Shown here: one piece after another, positions 1-8,808 of the stretch | Numbering within the stretch: the first letter of the stretch is position 1 | Layout of the letters: every line of letters begins with the position of its first letter | NCBI GenBank assembly: GCA_022822135.1 | Contig: JAJECH010000051.1 | Span: forward strand, 82,952-146,951 | Direction: 5' to 3' | DNA length: 64,000 bases | Origin: Pseudomonadales bacterium | Lineage (GTDB): Bacteria; Pseudomonadota; Gammaproteobacteria; Pseudomonadales; Azotimanducaceae | Notes under the pieces: model-generated | The model's input: only the letters and a program-made list of their open reading frames with translations | Told to the model about the DNA's origin: nothing | Database searches by the model: none | Program-made: the position numbers and the translations under genes

Positions 1-2
1 CG

Positions 3-1337
3 CAGCAAGTGTTTTGTGTAAATGAGCCTGCACGAGCGGCTGGCATCCGTTTAGGTGCGAGCTTGGCGACAGCCCGGAGTTTGCTTCCTGAGCTGATTCA
101 CCGTACTCGGAGTCGCGAAGCCGAATCACATCGTATGGAACGCTTGGTCATGACAGCTTATGAATTCACTCCCTATGTAAGCGTGGCTGATTTTGACGCG
201 CTGCTGTTGGAAATGGAGGGGAGCCTCAAACTCTTCGGTGGCGTCAATCAAGTTCGAGGCAGATTGCGATCTCGCTTTGGGCGTATTGGACACCGCGTAG
301 CAATAGGTATCGCGCACACACCGCGTGCGTCGCTGGCATTCGCTAAGAGCGGTGACGATGCCACTTGGCCTGACTTTCCTGAAAGAAGTGAGATTGAGCA
401 CATTGGGCTACGGCAATTGGACGCAACGTCGCTTGATTGTCTAGAACTCGAACCCAAAACCCGTGAACGGTTCGTAAACATGGGCATGCGCAAGGTAGGA
501 GACATTGTGCAAGTGCCGAGACATGAGTTGCGTAAGCGATTTGGCGAAAAAGTGACTGACTACGTCGCGCAATTGACGGGTGAACGTGTTGACCCATGGG
601 AAGCCGAACAGCCTCCAGAAGCGTTTAGTGAACGTTTGCACTTGATTGATCCAGTACGCGGAAAAGATGAAGTGCTCGAACCTATGGAGCACCTGGCCAA
701 GGTGTTGTCGAAGTGGCTTGGGAGATTGAATTTGGGTGCACGACGGCTACGGTGGGGTGTGTACGCGTTTGAGGGAGATGGCGCTACATTTGAAGTGGGG
801 TTTGAACAGCCTCGTCATGAAGTCGCTGACATCATGGCGATCACTCATTTACGCATGGAAACAGTCGATCTGCCTAGCGAAGCGATGACGGTGACTTTAG
901 ACGCATTACGTACCGGACATCTCGGCTTGAAGTGGATCGAACGCGACGTATTGGGACAGCGGCTGACGCAATCAACGCCATCGCATAAACTGCTTGATCG
1001 CTTGACCGCACGACTAGGGGAGGGTGCCCTTCAACGATTTTGCATTCTCGACGATCATCGTCCCGAGTTTGCCTGGACGCCGACGGATGAGTCCGACGGC
1101 AATAAAGTGACAGCCACTGTTCCTGAGCTGGGTCGACGACCGTTGTGGCTCTTGGAACCGCCGGTTCGGGTACGTGCCGGGCACTTACGCATTGTCAGCG
1201 GTCCAGAGCGAATTCAATGTGGGTGGTGGGATCATGAACAGCACCGCGACTATTTCGTAGCTCGAGATCGCGACGAAACTTGGTGTTGGTGCTTCCGCGA
1301 CGCGCAAGGTTGGTTTGTGCATGGCTACTTCGCCTGA
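3..1337 (+). CDS. imuB: ImuB, inactive Y-family polymerase subunit of the SOS mutasome (5' partial)
   Basis: The reading frame is open from the first bases of the window, so the true start and probably about 40-50 residues lie upstream. The visible start of the protein matches the ImuB region that normally follows the first strands of the Y-family palm (ARAAGIRLGASLATA). The palm continues as SVADFDALLLEMEGSL, where the acidic pair expected in active Y-family polymerases is missing, as is usual for ImuB. The C-terminus has the typical ImuB tail with GPERIQCGWW and WFVHGYFA. ImuB is known as the adaptor that links ImuA, DnaE2 and the beta clamp during damage-induced mutagenesis. It overlaps dnaE2 by 17 nt. 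Its promoter and any LexA box lie outside the window. Identification is firm; only the start is missing. Confidence 0.93.
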   Translation, partial: QQVFCVNEPARAAGIRLGASLATARSLLPELIHRTRSREAESHRMERLVMTAYEFTPYVSVADFDALLLEMEGSLKLFGGVNQVRGRLRSRFGRIGHRVAIGIAHTPRASLAFAKSGDDATWPDFPERSEIEHIGLRQLDATSLDCLELEPKTRERFVNMGMRKVGDIVQVPRHELRKRFGEKVTDYVAQLTGERVDPWEAEQPPEAFSERLHLIDPVRGKDEVLEPMEHLAKVLSKWLGRLNLGARRLRWGVYAFEGDGATFEVGFEQPRHEVADIMAITHLRMETVDLPSEAMTVTLDALRTGHLGLKWIERDVLGQRLTQSTPSHKLLDRLTARLGEGALQRFCILDDHRPEFAWTPTDESDGNKVTATVPELGRRPLWLLEPPVRVRAGHLRIVSGPERIQCGWWDHEQHRDYFVARDRDETWCWCFRDAQGWFVHGYFA

Positions 1338-4300
1338 ACAGCCACTAGGGATTGGGTTTGCGGAACTTCACTGTAAATCCAACTACTCGTTCTTGACCGG
1401 CGCATCACACCCGGAAGAACTGGTCGTTCAGGCACACGCACTAGGTTACCGAGCGATTGCGATCACAGACGAATGTTCGTTTTGTGGCATCGTCAAGGCA
1501 CATGAGGCAGCCAAGGCAACAGGCATTCAGCTGATTGTCGGCGCCGAATTCAAACTTTCCGTTGCTTCGTTTGAGTCAGTTGAAATCGTGCTCCTAGCTC
1601 CGACACTGACTGCTTATCAGCACCTATCCAGCTTGATCACAGACGCACGACGCAACGCAGAGAAGGGTGAGTATTTACTTGATATAAGCATGTTGAGAAG
1701 CGTTGAAGATTGCTTCGCAATCTGGCCCGTCCCATGCGGAACAGTCGATGACTTGGTTCCGATAGGGGAAGCATTGCACGCTTGCCTGCCGCATCTATGG
1801 CTCGCACTTGAACTGTTCATGGACGGCGATGACACCTACAAGACAGCGAATGCGCTGGAACTAGCGTTGAGATTGAACTTGCCGATCGTCGCCACGAATG
1901 ATGTCCATATGCATGTACCAGAACGAAAGCGGCTTTTGGATACGATCACAGCGATCCGCATCGGTAGTCCTGTCAGCCAACTTGGCGCATTAGCAGATTC
2001 AAATGGCGAACGCCATTTGCGGCCGCTCAAGATCTTGCACGGGCTTTATCACGAACACATGTTGGCCGAATCGGTTCGCATCGCTGAAGCCTGCACCTTC
2101 ACGATGGATCAACTGGCCTATGAATACCCCGCAAACCTGGTACCTCCGGGTCTCACCCCTGCCCAACACTTGCGTGAACTCACGTTTGCCGGCGCACGTG
2201 AACGCTGGCCTGATGGCACGCCACCCGATGTGATCGAGTTGTTGGAAAAGGAACTGAAGCTGGTTTCAGAACTGAACTACGAAATGTATTTCCTGACGGT
2301 TCATGACATCGTCCGTTTCGCGCGTGAACGCGGCATTCTGTGCCAAGGACGGGGATCAGCTGCGAACTCTGCCGTATGTTTCTGTTTGATGGTCACCGCA
2401 GTCGATCCTGCGCGAATTCATGTGTTATTCGAGCGATTTGTATCCAAAGAGCGCCACGAACCGCCTGACATTGATGTTGATTTCGAACACGAACGGCGCG
2501 AGGAGGTCATTCAGTACATCTATGAACGCTATACCCGTGATCATGCCGCCTTAGCTGCGACCTTGATCACATATCGACCCCGTAGCGCAATCCGAGACGT
2601 AGGAAAGGCTTTGGGCCTTGATCTCGATTTGGTCGACCTCTTGGCGAAATCGATGTCGTGGTGGGACAGCAAAGAGGTCATTGATGACCGTTTGCGCGAG
2701 TTGGGATTAGACCCGCGCGCAACAGAAGTCAAGCAATTCGCGGCTTTGGTAACCGAGATTCTTGGTTTTCCACGTCATTTGTCGCAACACGTGGGTGGTT
2801 TTGTGATCTCTGAACGTCCACTTTCGCAGTTGGTACCAATCGAGAATGCAGCCATGCCTGATCGTACGGTCATCCAGTGGGATAAGTACGACTTGGAAAC
2901 GATGAACCTGATGAAGGTCGACGTACTTGGATTAGGCATGCTCAGTGCGATTCGAAAAGCGTTCGATTACGCTAACGAATTCCATCATCTGGAGGGGTGC
3001 GAGCGTTTGACACTGGCGACCGTGCCGCCGGAAGATCCAGCGACCTATGAAATGCTCCAAAAAGCTGACAGCGTGGGTGTATTTCAAGTGGAATCGCGCG
3101 CGCAAATGTCCATGTTGCCACGCCTTAGACCGGCGTGCTTTTACGACTTGGTCATTGAAGTTGCCATCGTGCGACCAGGTCCAATTCAAGGCGACATGGT
3201 GCATCCGTATCTAAAACGTCGCCAAGGGCTCGAACCGATTACTTATTCAAGTCCAGAAGTAGAAAAGGTCCTTGAACGAACTTTCGGCATCCCGATTTTT
3301 CAAGAGCAAGTCATTGAGCTGGCAATGGTTGCAGCAGGATTTAGCGCGGGAGAGGCAGACCAACTCCGACGGGCGATGGCTGCGTGGAAACGTAAAGGTG
3401 GTCTCGACGAGATTGGCCAAAAACTGATCCAAGGCATGCTGGAACGAGGCCATCCGGAGGAATTCGCGAAGAGAATCTCGGAACAGATCAAAGGTTTTGG
3501 TGAATACGGTTTTCCCGAGTCACATGCAGCCAGCTTTGCATTGCTGGTGTACGTTTCATCGTGGCTGAAACGGCATGAACCTGCAGCGTTTTACTGTGGA
3601 TTGTTAAACAGCCAGCCGATGGGCTTCTATTCGCCATCACAGTTAGTGCAGGATGCCATTCGGCATGACATTAAAGTGCTGCCTGTGGACGTGCAATGCA
3701 GCACTTGGGATTACCACTTGGAACGTACTGAGCACGTTTCACCAAGTGATATTCGACAGCAAGGAGCATTGCGTGTTGGATTCCGTCAAATCAAGGGACT
3801 AAACGAAGACGTAGGTCTGACCATTGAAGCAAATCAACCGTACCTAGACATTGATGACTTGGCACGTCGGGCAGATTTAAGTGACAGGGATCTGACCTTT
3901 CTGGCACGAGCTGGCGCTTTAGCGACACTCTGTGGTCATCGGCATCAAGCGCATTGGGACGCCGCGGGAGTGGAAGCACCAACTCGACTAGCAACGATGG
4001 CACAAGCGTTTGAAGCGTATGTGACCGAAGTCCAGTTAGGATCTCCAACGGTTGGCGACGACACTGTATCGGACTATCGCTATCTGGGTCTGACGCTGGG
4101 CGCTCACCCCATGTCCTTGCTTAGGGGACATAACGAGTTTCGACGTTGTGCGACGGCAGCCATGCTAAATACCATAAAACCAGGTCGATTCGTCCAGTTG
4201 GCAGGATTAGTGACGTGTCGACAACGCCCAAGTTCAGCGACAGGTGTGCTATTCCTCACACTTGAGGATGAAACCGGTAATGCGAATTTGATTGCTTGGC

Positions 4301-4494
4301 CAACTGTCGTTGAACGATTCCGTAAAGTACTCGTTCATGGGCAATTACTGATGGTGAAAGGTGTTATCGATCGAGAAAAGGAAGTCATTCACGTGACGGT
4401 CGGATATGCAGTCGATATGACCGAACACCTTAATCAGCTAACGACATCAGACGAAAGAACCGGCACTTTGGCTCGTTCCCACGACTTTCATTAA
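1321..4494 (+). CDS. dnaE2: Error-prone DNA polymerase DnaE2 (ImuC)
   Basis: This 1057-residue C-family polymerase carries out translesion synthesis together with ImuB. The N-terminal PHP domain starts at AELHCKSNYSFLTGASHPEEL. The polymerase core has GRGSAANS near residue 342 and the catalytic acidic motif PDIDVDF near residue 383. An OB-fold region follows near the end (QLAGLVTCRQRPSSATGV). The length and the GRGSAANS form match DnaE2 rather than the replicative DnaE1. I chose ATG 1321 over a TTG two codons upstream because the family starts close to this point. It overlaps imuB, so the two are very likely cotranscribed and SOS-induced. No motif is missing. Confidence 0.95.
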   Translation: MATSPEQPLGIGFAELHCKSNYSFLTGASHPEELVVQAHALGYRAIAITDECSFCGIVKAHEAAKATGIQLIVGAEFKLSVASFESVEIVLLAPTLTAYQHLSSLITDARRNAEKGEYLLDISMLRSVEDCFAIWPVPCGTVDDLVPIGEALHACLPHLWLALELFMDGDDTYKTANALELALRLNLPIVATNDVHMHVPERKRLLDTITAIRIGSPVSQLGALADSNGERHLRPLKILHGLYHEHMLAESVRIAEACTFTMDQLAYEYPANLVPPGLTPAQHLRELTFAGARERWPDGTPPDVIELLEKELKLVSELNYEMYFLTVHDIVRFARERGILCQGRGSAANSAVCFCLMVTAVDPARIHVLFERFVSKERHEPPDIDVDFEHERREEVIQYIYERYTRDHAALAATLITYRPRSAIRDVGKALGLDLDLVDLLAKSMSWWDSKEVIDDRLRELGLDPRATEVKQFAALVTEILGFPRHLSQHVGGFVISERPLSQLVPIENAAMPDRTVIQWDKYDLETMNLMKVDVLGLGMLSAIRKAFDYANEFHHLEGCERLTLATVPPEDPATYEMLQKADSVGVFQVESRAQMSMLPRLRPACFYDLVIEVAIVRPGPIQGDMVHPYLKRRQGLEPITYSSPEVEKVLERTFGIPIFQEQVIELAMVAAGFSAGEADQLRRAMAAWKRKGGLDEIGQKLIQGMLERGHPEEFAKRISEQIKGFGEYGFPESHAASFALLVYVSSWLKRHEPAAFYCGLLNSQPMGFYSPSQLVQDAIRHDIKVLPVDVQCSTWDYHLERTEHVSPSDIRQQGALRVGFRQIKGLNEDVGLTIEANQPYLDIDDLARRADLSDRDLTFLARAGALATLCGHRHQAHWDAAGVEAPTRLATMAQAFEAYVTEVQLGSPTVGDDTVSDYRYLGLTLGAHPMSLLRGHNEFRRCATAAMLNTIKPGRFVQLAGLVTCRQRPSSATGVLFLTLEDETGNANLIAWPTVVERFRKVLVHGQLLMVKGVIDREKEVIHVTVGYAVDMTEHLNQLTTSDERTGTLARSHDFH

Positions 4495-4548
4495 CCCAGA
4501 GACAAAATCAATAAAGGAAACGAATTAGTGGCTGCGGTGACCAATCAG

Positions 4549-4580
4549 CAGCAGAATTACATGTCATTGAGTATCTGCTG
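4549..4580 (+). terminator. Weak inverted repeat after dnaE2
   Basis: CAGCAGA at 4549-4555 pairs perfectly with TCTGCTG at 4574-4580 around an 18-nt loop. It sits between the convergent dnaE2 and the hypothetical operon ending at 4609. There is no U tract, so a terminator role is only a guess. Confidence 0.25.
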
Positions 4581-4608
4581 GACTTCGACCTGAATCTTTG
4601 TATTAAGA

Positions 4609-5070
4609 TCACCTAAACTCAATCGACGTTGTAGAACCGCATCCGCCAAAATTCTCTGTACCTGTTTGCGCGTAACCCTGTTGATATTGATCGGATGCAA
4701 TCGCAGAAATCATCAGGCTAGCTAGACCTCCTAATCTTTGGTAGTTTAGACTGCAAACATCAACGTGACTATCAACCAGATCAGTAACAGGCGTAGAACC
4801 GTCCGTTTGTGCTAAATCTTGCCCTGCTGACTCAAGTTCCACACGATCAAGCCAAATAAGCTCTACTTTTTCAACTCTATCACGACCTGAGGAGATTGCC
4901 AGGACAGCGTCTTCGATATCGTCTTTGTCGGCCGAATCACAATGCCAAAACGATAACGAATTGTCTCTGGTTCGAAGGTCTCCAGTAATAGCGTCCGCTG
5001 AAATTTCATCCATAGTCACTTCTGGAATGACGGGCCATTTTGAACGCCGGATGCTCCTCGCGAGAAACAT
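4609..5070 (-). CDS. Hypothetical protein, last gene of a three-gene coupled operon
   Basis: A 153-residue acidic protein that I do not recognise. There is no signal peptide, membrane segment or known motif. The first 20 residues are basic and the rest is rich in Asp, Ser and Gln, ending in a Gly/Thr-rich stretch (ENFGGCGSTTSIEF). It starts with ATG only 2 nt after the TAA of the upstream HEAT-like gene, which supports real translation as part of an operon. The transcript runs leftward and converges on dnaE2. The function is unknown. The tight coupling suggests it works with the two upstream products. Confidence 0.55.
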   Translation of the reverse strand: MFLARSIRRSKWPVIPEVTMDEISADAITGDLRTRDNSLSFWHCDSADKDDIEDAVLAISSGRDRVEKVELIWLDRVELESAGQDLAQTDGSTPVTDLVDSHVDVCSLNYQRLGGLASLMISAIASDQYQQGYAQTGTENFGGCGSTTSIEFR

Positions 5071-5072
5071 CC

Positions 5073-5543
5073 TTATTCTGATAGATCTCTGAGCACGTTT
5101 TTAGCATATTGGTGTAACCACGGAATTGGTTCATGATGTTGAGCAAGTACTTTAGATATCGCACTTCCTCCCCAGTGCTCCGCGGCTTGTATCGCCGCGT
5201 CTCTAATTTGCACATCGTCAATAAGAAGTGCACGTCGAATGAGATCCGCTCGCCACGAACTCGTGCCAGGCTGAGAAATCCTGCACAGACTTCGTAGCAC
5301 AGATGAGGAAAAACCCGGATTGTGCTTGTCTAACGCAAATCCGCGCAACAACTGGAGGACGTTGTGATGTTCTGGAGAGTGAAGTGCTTTCTCGATTACT
5401 ACTTCGGATGGATGGTCAATGCCGTCCTCGATTGGCTCAGATTCATAAGCACTACTTAGAACCCGATAGAGATTACCGCTGATGTTAGCGCTTGGTTCGA
5501 GGTCAGCGGGACCTAGTTCTCGAAAGCCGCTAATGTCAATCAC
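5073..5543 (-). CDS. Hypothetical alpha-helical, HEAT-like protein
   Basis: A 156-residue protein with no clear family. The second half has a helix-turn-helix rhythm (LIRRALLIDDVQIRDAAIQAAEHWGG) that resembles HEAT/armadillo repeats, a fold used for protein contacts. There is no signal or membrane segment. The start is GTG 5543, which overlaps the TGA of the upstream 72-codon frame in a GTGA arrangement; a TTG three codons earlier is possible. It sits 2 nt from the next gene. Small helical proteins of this size include many immunity or antitoxin proteins, but nothing in the sequence proves that role. Confidence 0.6.
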   Translation of the reverse strand: MIDISGFRELGPADLEPSANISGNLYRVLSSAYESEPIEDGIDHPSEVVIEKALHSPEHHNVLQLLRGFALDKHNPGFSSSVLRSLCRISQPGTSSWRADLIRRALLIDDVQIRDAAIQAAEHWGGSAISKVLAQHHEPIPWLHQYAKNVLRDLSE

Positions 5544-5758
5544 CTTAGACAAAGATTGTGCTGTCCGGACGTCATCAGAGTGGATGAGTTAGTTGTAGTC
5601 ATCTGACACGTTACACCGAAGGATTCAGCTAATGTCAATTGCGGGTCCGCTAACCGCCGCGCACGGAAAACAGTAATTTCCCAGCCCTGGCTATCAATTG
5701 TTCGATCATGAGCGCTAGAGTTCCCAAATTGGTTCCTCAACAAATCAATTGTTCTCAA
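5540..5758 (-). CDS. Small hypothetical protein, first frame of the coupled operon
   Basis: A 72-residue frame (TTG start) whose TGA overlaps the GTG of the HEAT-like gene. That coupling is the main reason to think it is translated. The sequence is polar, with no signal peptide or recognised domain (SQGWEITVFRARRLADPQLT). There is no good Shine-Dalgarno in front of the TTG and the frame is open a further 11 codons upstream without a standard start. It could therefore be the tail of a decayed longer gene. Function unknown. Confidence 0.35.
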   Translation of the reverse strand: MRTIDLLRNQFGNSSAHDRTIDSQGWEITVFRARRLADPQLTLAESFGVTCQMTTTNSSTLMTSGQHNLCLR

Positions 5759-6172
5759 AGGATGAACAATCGTTTGCGATTTATCGATCTGTCAGGCAAA
5801 TATTAGCAATTACCTGAAAATTGCGACGTTACCAGCGAATCAAGGACTCCGCCTGCCTTCCGGCGACCGGATCTCCTGGCGAACTAGACGTTTTGCAGGG
5901 GTTCTAAAGTGTGTCTTAACGCGGGGTTCGTTTTTCGGATTTAAGTTGCTTGAGTCGGTTCGTCGCAAAGGTTTCGTGGGATTAATCCAAGACTGAACGA
6001 TGCGAGCCAGAACTCTACTTGATGGCGCACTAAGTACGTTGCACGATTGGCGCATTAAATGGTGCACCATTCATTCGAGAGGGTGCAATCAACCCGAAGT
6101 GATTGGGAATCGGGATTGCAAAATATCGTCAGGTTAAGTCGCGAGAACCTGGCGTTCGAATGCAACAGAAAA
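5759..6172. other. 414-bp gap between the hypothetical operon and tRNA-Asn
   Basis: No convincing gene is present. The 76-codon minus-strand frame at 5840-6070 has no coding character. The stretch contains a GGTGCACC palindrome at 6061-6068 and several GTGCA-type half sites nearby. It must hold the promoter of the leftward operon, but I could not identify clear hexamers. Confidence 0.4.
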
Positions 6173-6248
6173 TGGCTCCGCCTGCTGGGCTCGAACCAGC
6201 GACAGGTTGATTAACAGTCAACTGCTCTACCAACTGAGCTAAGGCGGA
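6173..6248 (-). tRNA. tRNA-Asn (GTT)
   Basis: The reverse strand folds as a 76-nt cloverleaf. The acceptor arm starts TCCGCC and the gene ends GGCGGA plus G and an encoded CCA. The D arm is AGCTCAGTTGGTAGAGCA. The anticodon stem GTTGA/TCAAC encloses loop CTGTTAA, so positions 34-36 read GTT. The T arm is CTGGTTCGAGCCCAG. It closely resembles the bacterial tRNA-Asn pattern. Confidence 0.97.
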
Positions 6249-6366
6249 TTAGGCGCGGATTATAAAAAGGGAATACTGAATCGATACGAATTTCCACATC
6301 GTCGACATACCTCAATTCGAGAATCAACGTCTTTAAAATTGCCGCAGCTTTCTCACCAATCTTCCG

Positions 6367-6687
6367 ATGCCTCGCGTTACATACGTCGAATTTGACGGCA
6401 CGCCACATGAAATTGATGCCGAAATAGGCACGTCATTGATGCTTAATGCCATCAATAACAATGTACCAGGCATTGATGCCGACTGTGGTGGGGAGTGCTC
6501 GTGCGCGACTTGCCATGTCATACTCACGGATGAGTGGTTCGACCGCCTCGGTGAGCCGAGTGAAAACGAGGATGCGATGCTTGGATTGAATCCCGAACGC
6601 ACTGACAATTCTCGACTTTCCTGTCAGATCCCTGTCACTGAAGAGATGGACGGGCTAGTCGTTTCGCTACCTGAATTCCAGTTTTAG
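6367..6687 (+). CDS. [2Fe-2S] ferredoxin, adrenodoxin/putidaredoxin type
   Basis: A 106-residue soluble electron carrier. The cluster ligands are Cys40, Cys46, Cys49 (CGGECSCATCH) and Cys86 (LSCQI), the C-x5-C-x2-C...C spacing of the adrenodoxin/putidaredoxin class. Members of this class pass electrons to cytochromes P450, Rieske oxygenases or Fe-S assembly. No ferredoxin reductase, P450 or isc genes are adjacent, so the partner is unknown. It is not the isc-operon Fdx by context. The gene stands alone 118 bp from tRNA-Asn and lacks a strong Shine-Dalgarno. Confidence 0.9.
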   Translation: MPRVTYVEFDGTPHEIDAEIGTSLMLNAINNNVPGIDADCGGECSCATCHVILTDEWFDRLGEPSENEDAMLGLNPERTDNSRLSCQIPVTEEMDGLVVSLPEFQF

Positions 6688-6826
6688 TATCGTATTCAAG
6701 GGGTCTCGTCCTGATCGATCCCTCAAATACGTAGAGACGTTGTTGACAGCTACTCACACGTAATTCCTACATTTTCTAGTAGCCCAATCGATCCTCTCGC
6801 GTATCGCATATCCCAGCTGCGAAAGT

Positions 6827-8134
6827 CTAGAGGTCCTTAAGAAACTGAACATCGTACAGAGGCCAGGTTGACGTTCGATCTACATGAGTACGTTCTGGCA
6901 CATTCGCAAATTTGATCGCACGTTCAGGTTGAAATCGCTCGATATAGGACCTTAGGCTCTTGGCTTTCGTTCTTTTACCGCTTTTCACTTCAATCGGATA
7001 GATCGATCCGTTACACGTTCGATGGAGGAATTCGATTTCTGCGTTACGTTGCTGCCAGCTGTAGATCGGATGAGAAACACGCGCCCGGTATTCCGTCGTG
7101 AAGAAATTCTCTGCGAAACAACTTTTGTAAGTCAAGTCTTGTGCGCGATGGTCTGTGTAGGTTAAATCCAGCAGGTTTCCTAGAATCCCGATATCAAACA
7201 AGTAGAGTTTGAATAGGTTCTCCTTCGCAATCGCCGCCAAAGGTGGATTGGGTCGCGATTTAATCAGACCACATTTCCACAATAATCTTGCTTTCTCGAG
7301 CCAAGAAATCGGTCCACTTAAGTTCGCGTAGCGCTTCTTGCCAGGTAGGGCTTGATTGAAGCGGAAACGCTGTACGGAAGCATCTACATATTGCACAAGT
7401 TGACCAGCGACATTTCTGAATACCGCTTCGATCTGAAATGCAGGAAGAGGCGCGTCATATTTACCAAAGTCACGAATTAGCCCATCGAGTATGGATTGCT
7501 GAATATCGCGTATGCGCCGAATACGAGAATTCATACCGTTAGTAGGTTCTATCCACGCAGCGACAGCTTCAGGCATACCTCCGACAAAATAGAAGTCACA
7601 GAGGATGTCCCAGAGTAACTTGTGAATGGTCGGATTTCGATCTTGATTTCGGAAGGCTTCTACGAGTGATTGGGATCCGCATGCCATCAGAAACTCTTCA
7701 AAGCACATGGGGAAGAGTTCCAGAAACTCGACTTTCCCTACGGGAAAGGATCGCATCAACCCAAGATTAGAACCAGACGCACATACGTATGCATCAGGTC
7801 TACGTTCTGCAAAAAACTTCAAGGAATTGAGGGCTCGTTCACATTCACCAACTTCGTCAAAGAAGATCAGATCCCGCTGTAGATCGATATCACCGCCTAA
7901 GGTCAATTCGATATTGCGGATGACCGAGTCCGGTTGAAGCGTACCTTCGAAGATGTTATTTAGATCCGGATTTTCTAAGAAATCAAGTTTGTGAACTTGA
8001 CGAAATTCACTCGCACCGAACAGACGTTCTATGAGGTAGGTCTTGCCTGTTTGGCGCGCGCCATCAAGCAATATTGGTTTTCGATTCGCTAGACGTTTCC
8101 AGTCACATAACGATTGATATGCGAGACGTTCCAT
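6827..8134 (-). CDS. AAA ATPase of the AAA_14/DUF4143 type
   Basis: A 435-residue protein with a Walker A at 25-32 (GARQTGKT) and a Walker B ending in Asp93-Glu94 (LIFFDE), followed by a DUF4143-like region from about residue 205 to 370. The C-terminus contains IEFLHR and IEVKSGKR, which resembles the E-x-K core of PD-(D/E)xK nucleases and is normal in this family. The cellular role of these proteins is poorly known; they are common in prokaryotic accessory regions. The gene is single and leftward. Its upstream region carries a set of direct and inverted repeats listed separately, so it may be tightly regulated. Confidence 0.85.
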   Translation of the reverse strand: MERLAYQSLCDWKRLANRKPILLDGARQTGKTYLIERLFGASEFRQVHKLDFLENPDLNNIFEGTLQPDSVIRNIELTLGGDIDLQRDLIFFDEVGECERALNSLKFFAERRPDAYVCASGSNLGLMRSFPVGKVEFLELFPMCFEEFLMACGSQSLVEAFRNQDRNPTIHKLLWDILCDFYFVGGMPEAVAAWIEPTNGMNSRIRRIRDIQQSILDGLIRDFGKYDAPLPAFQIEAVFRNVAGQLVQYVDASVQRFRFNQALPGKKRYANLSGPISWLEKARLLWKCGLIKSRPNPPLAAIAKENLFKLYLFDIGILGNLLDLTYTDHRAQDLTYKSCFAENFFTTEYRARVSHPIYSWQQRNAEIEFLHRTCNGSIYPIEVKSGKRTKAKSLRSYIERFQPERAIKFANVPERTHVDRTSTWPLYDVQFLKDL

Positions 8135-8172
8135 GCGTGCATGGGTACACTAAAAGGACGATTTTAGTAACG

Positions 8173-8248
8173 TTTACATTAATTCATCTGTAAAAGTGTG
8201 ATCTCATGACACGTTTATCAACGTAAAAGTGTGTCAATCGACACTTTT
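8173..8248. promoter_or_regulatory. Repeat cluster upstream of the DUF4143 ATPase gene
   Basis: GTAAAAGTGTG occurs twice in direct orientation (8190-8200 and 8223-8233), exactly 33 bp apart. An inverted copy of its core, ACACTTTT, lies at 8241-8248. TTTACA at 8173-8178 and TGTAAA at 8189-8194 form another inverted repeat. All lie 40-115 bp upstream of the ATPase start. The three-turn spacing and the palindromes look like operator sites for a dimeric regulator. This is inference; the regulator is not known. Confidence 0.45.
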
Positions 8249-8430
8249 TGGCACTTAGACGCTAAAAAGCGATTGGTGGGTCGCTCACACGTTTGGATAT
8301 GCAAACGAGCGGTACCGTTGGCTTGCCGCCGCCTCGGAATGGCTACGCGACTACTGCGACTGTCGTTCGAAGTATCTAATTCGGAACAGTAGAACGAGCT
8401 CTTCGTCTCGCTCCCAATTCGAGCCTTAGA

Positions 8431-8808
8431 TTAGACGTCTAGAGGAGCCAAATCCTTCAACTCGGCGGGGTCACGTACGAAGTTCTCAGGAAACTCTTCG
8501 CGCGTGAGTCCGACATACCCCTTGTAGCCGTGGTGTTCTTCCTCGATATGGAGTGCTCGTTCCGGAATGACGAACCGAGTTCCCTTCACGCACTCGTGAA
8601 TCGCCTCAGTAGCGGGATCCTGGAATCGGAACTTGCCGTCCGTGATGTAGACGTAAAGTCCGATTGCATGCCAATGGAGCGGCGTGCCCCCACTTGGTGG
8701 TGCATCGAACTCGTTTTGACCACCATAGAGCGAGTGTTTCTTGATGTCTTCCTGAATGTCCTCGACTGACTCAAAGAAGTCATGGTCGACGGTGATTTGT
8801 GTACTCAT
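8431..8808 (-). CDS. Small cupin-fold protein
   Basis: A 125-residue single-domain cupin. The first cupin motif is visible as PLHWHAIGLYVYITDGKFRF, with the HxH metal ligands. A second part follows around RFVIPERALHIEEEHHGYKG. Such small cupins bind a metal and act as dioxygenases, isomerases or ligand sensors; the sequence does not say which. The ATG at 8808 overlaps the TGA of the upstream acyl-CoA dehydrogenase (ATGA), so it is the last gene of that operon. A GTG two codons earlier is also possible. Its position suggests a role in the same catabolic pathway. Confidence 0.75.
   Translation of the reverse strand: MSTQITVDHDFFESVEDIQEDIKKHSLYGGQNEFDAPPSGGTPLHWHAIGLYVYITDGKFRFQDPATEAIHECVKGTRFVIPERALHIEEEHHGYKGYVGLTREEFPENFVRDPAELKDLAPLDV

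Noticed and set aside
5840..6070. 76-codon minus-strand frame between the hypothetical operon and tRNA-Asn
   Set aside because: Low-complexity composition rich in Arg/Ser/Pro, no ribosome site, no coupling to neighbours.
6040..6090. GGTGCACC palindrome and GTGCA half sites resembling an NtrC region
   Set aside because: The spacing does not fit NtrC pairs and no sigma-54 promoter with correct -24/-12 spacing was found.
4609..6248. Integrated element at tRNA-Asn
   Set aside because: No integrase and no second copy of the tRNA 3' end was seen, so mobility cannot be supported.
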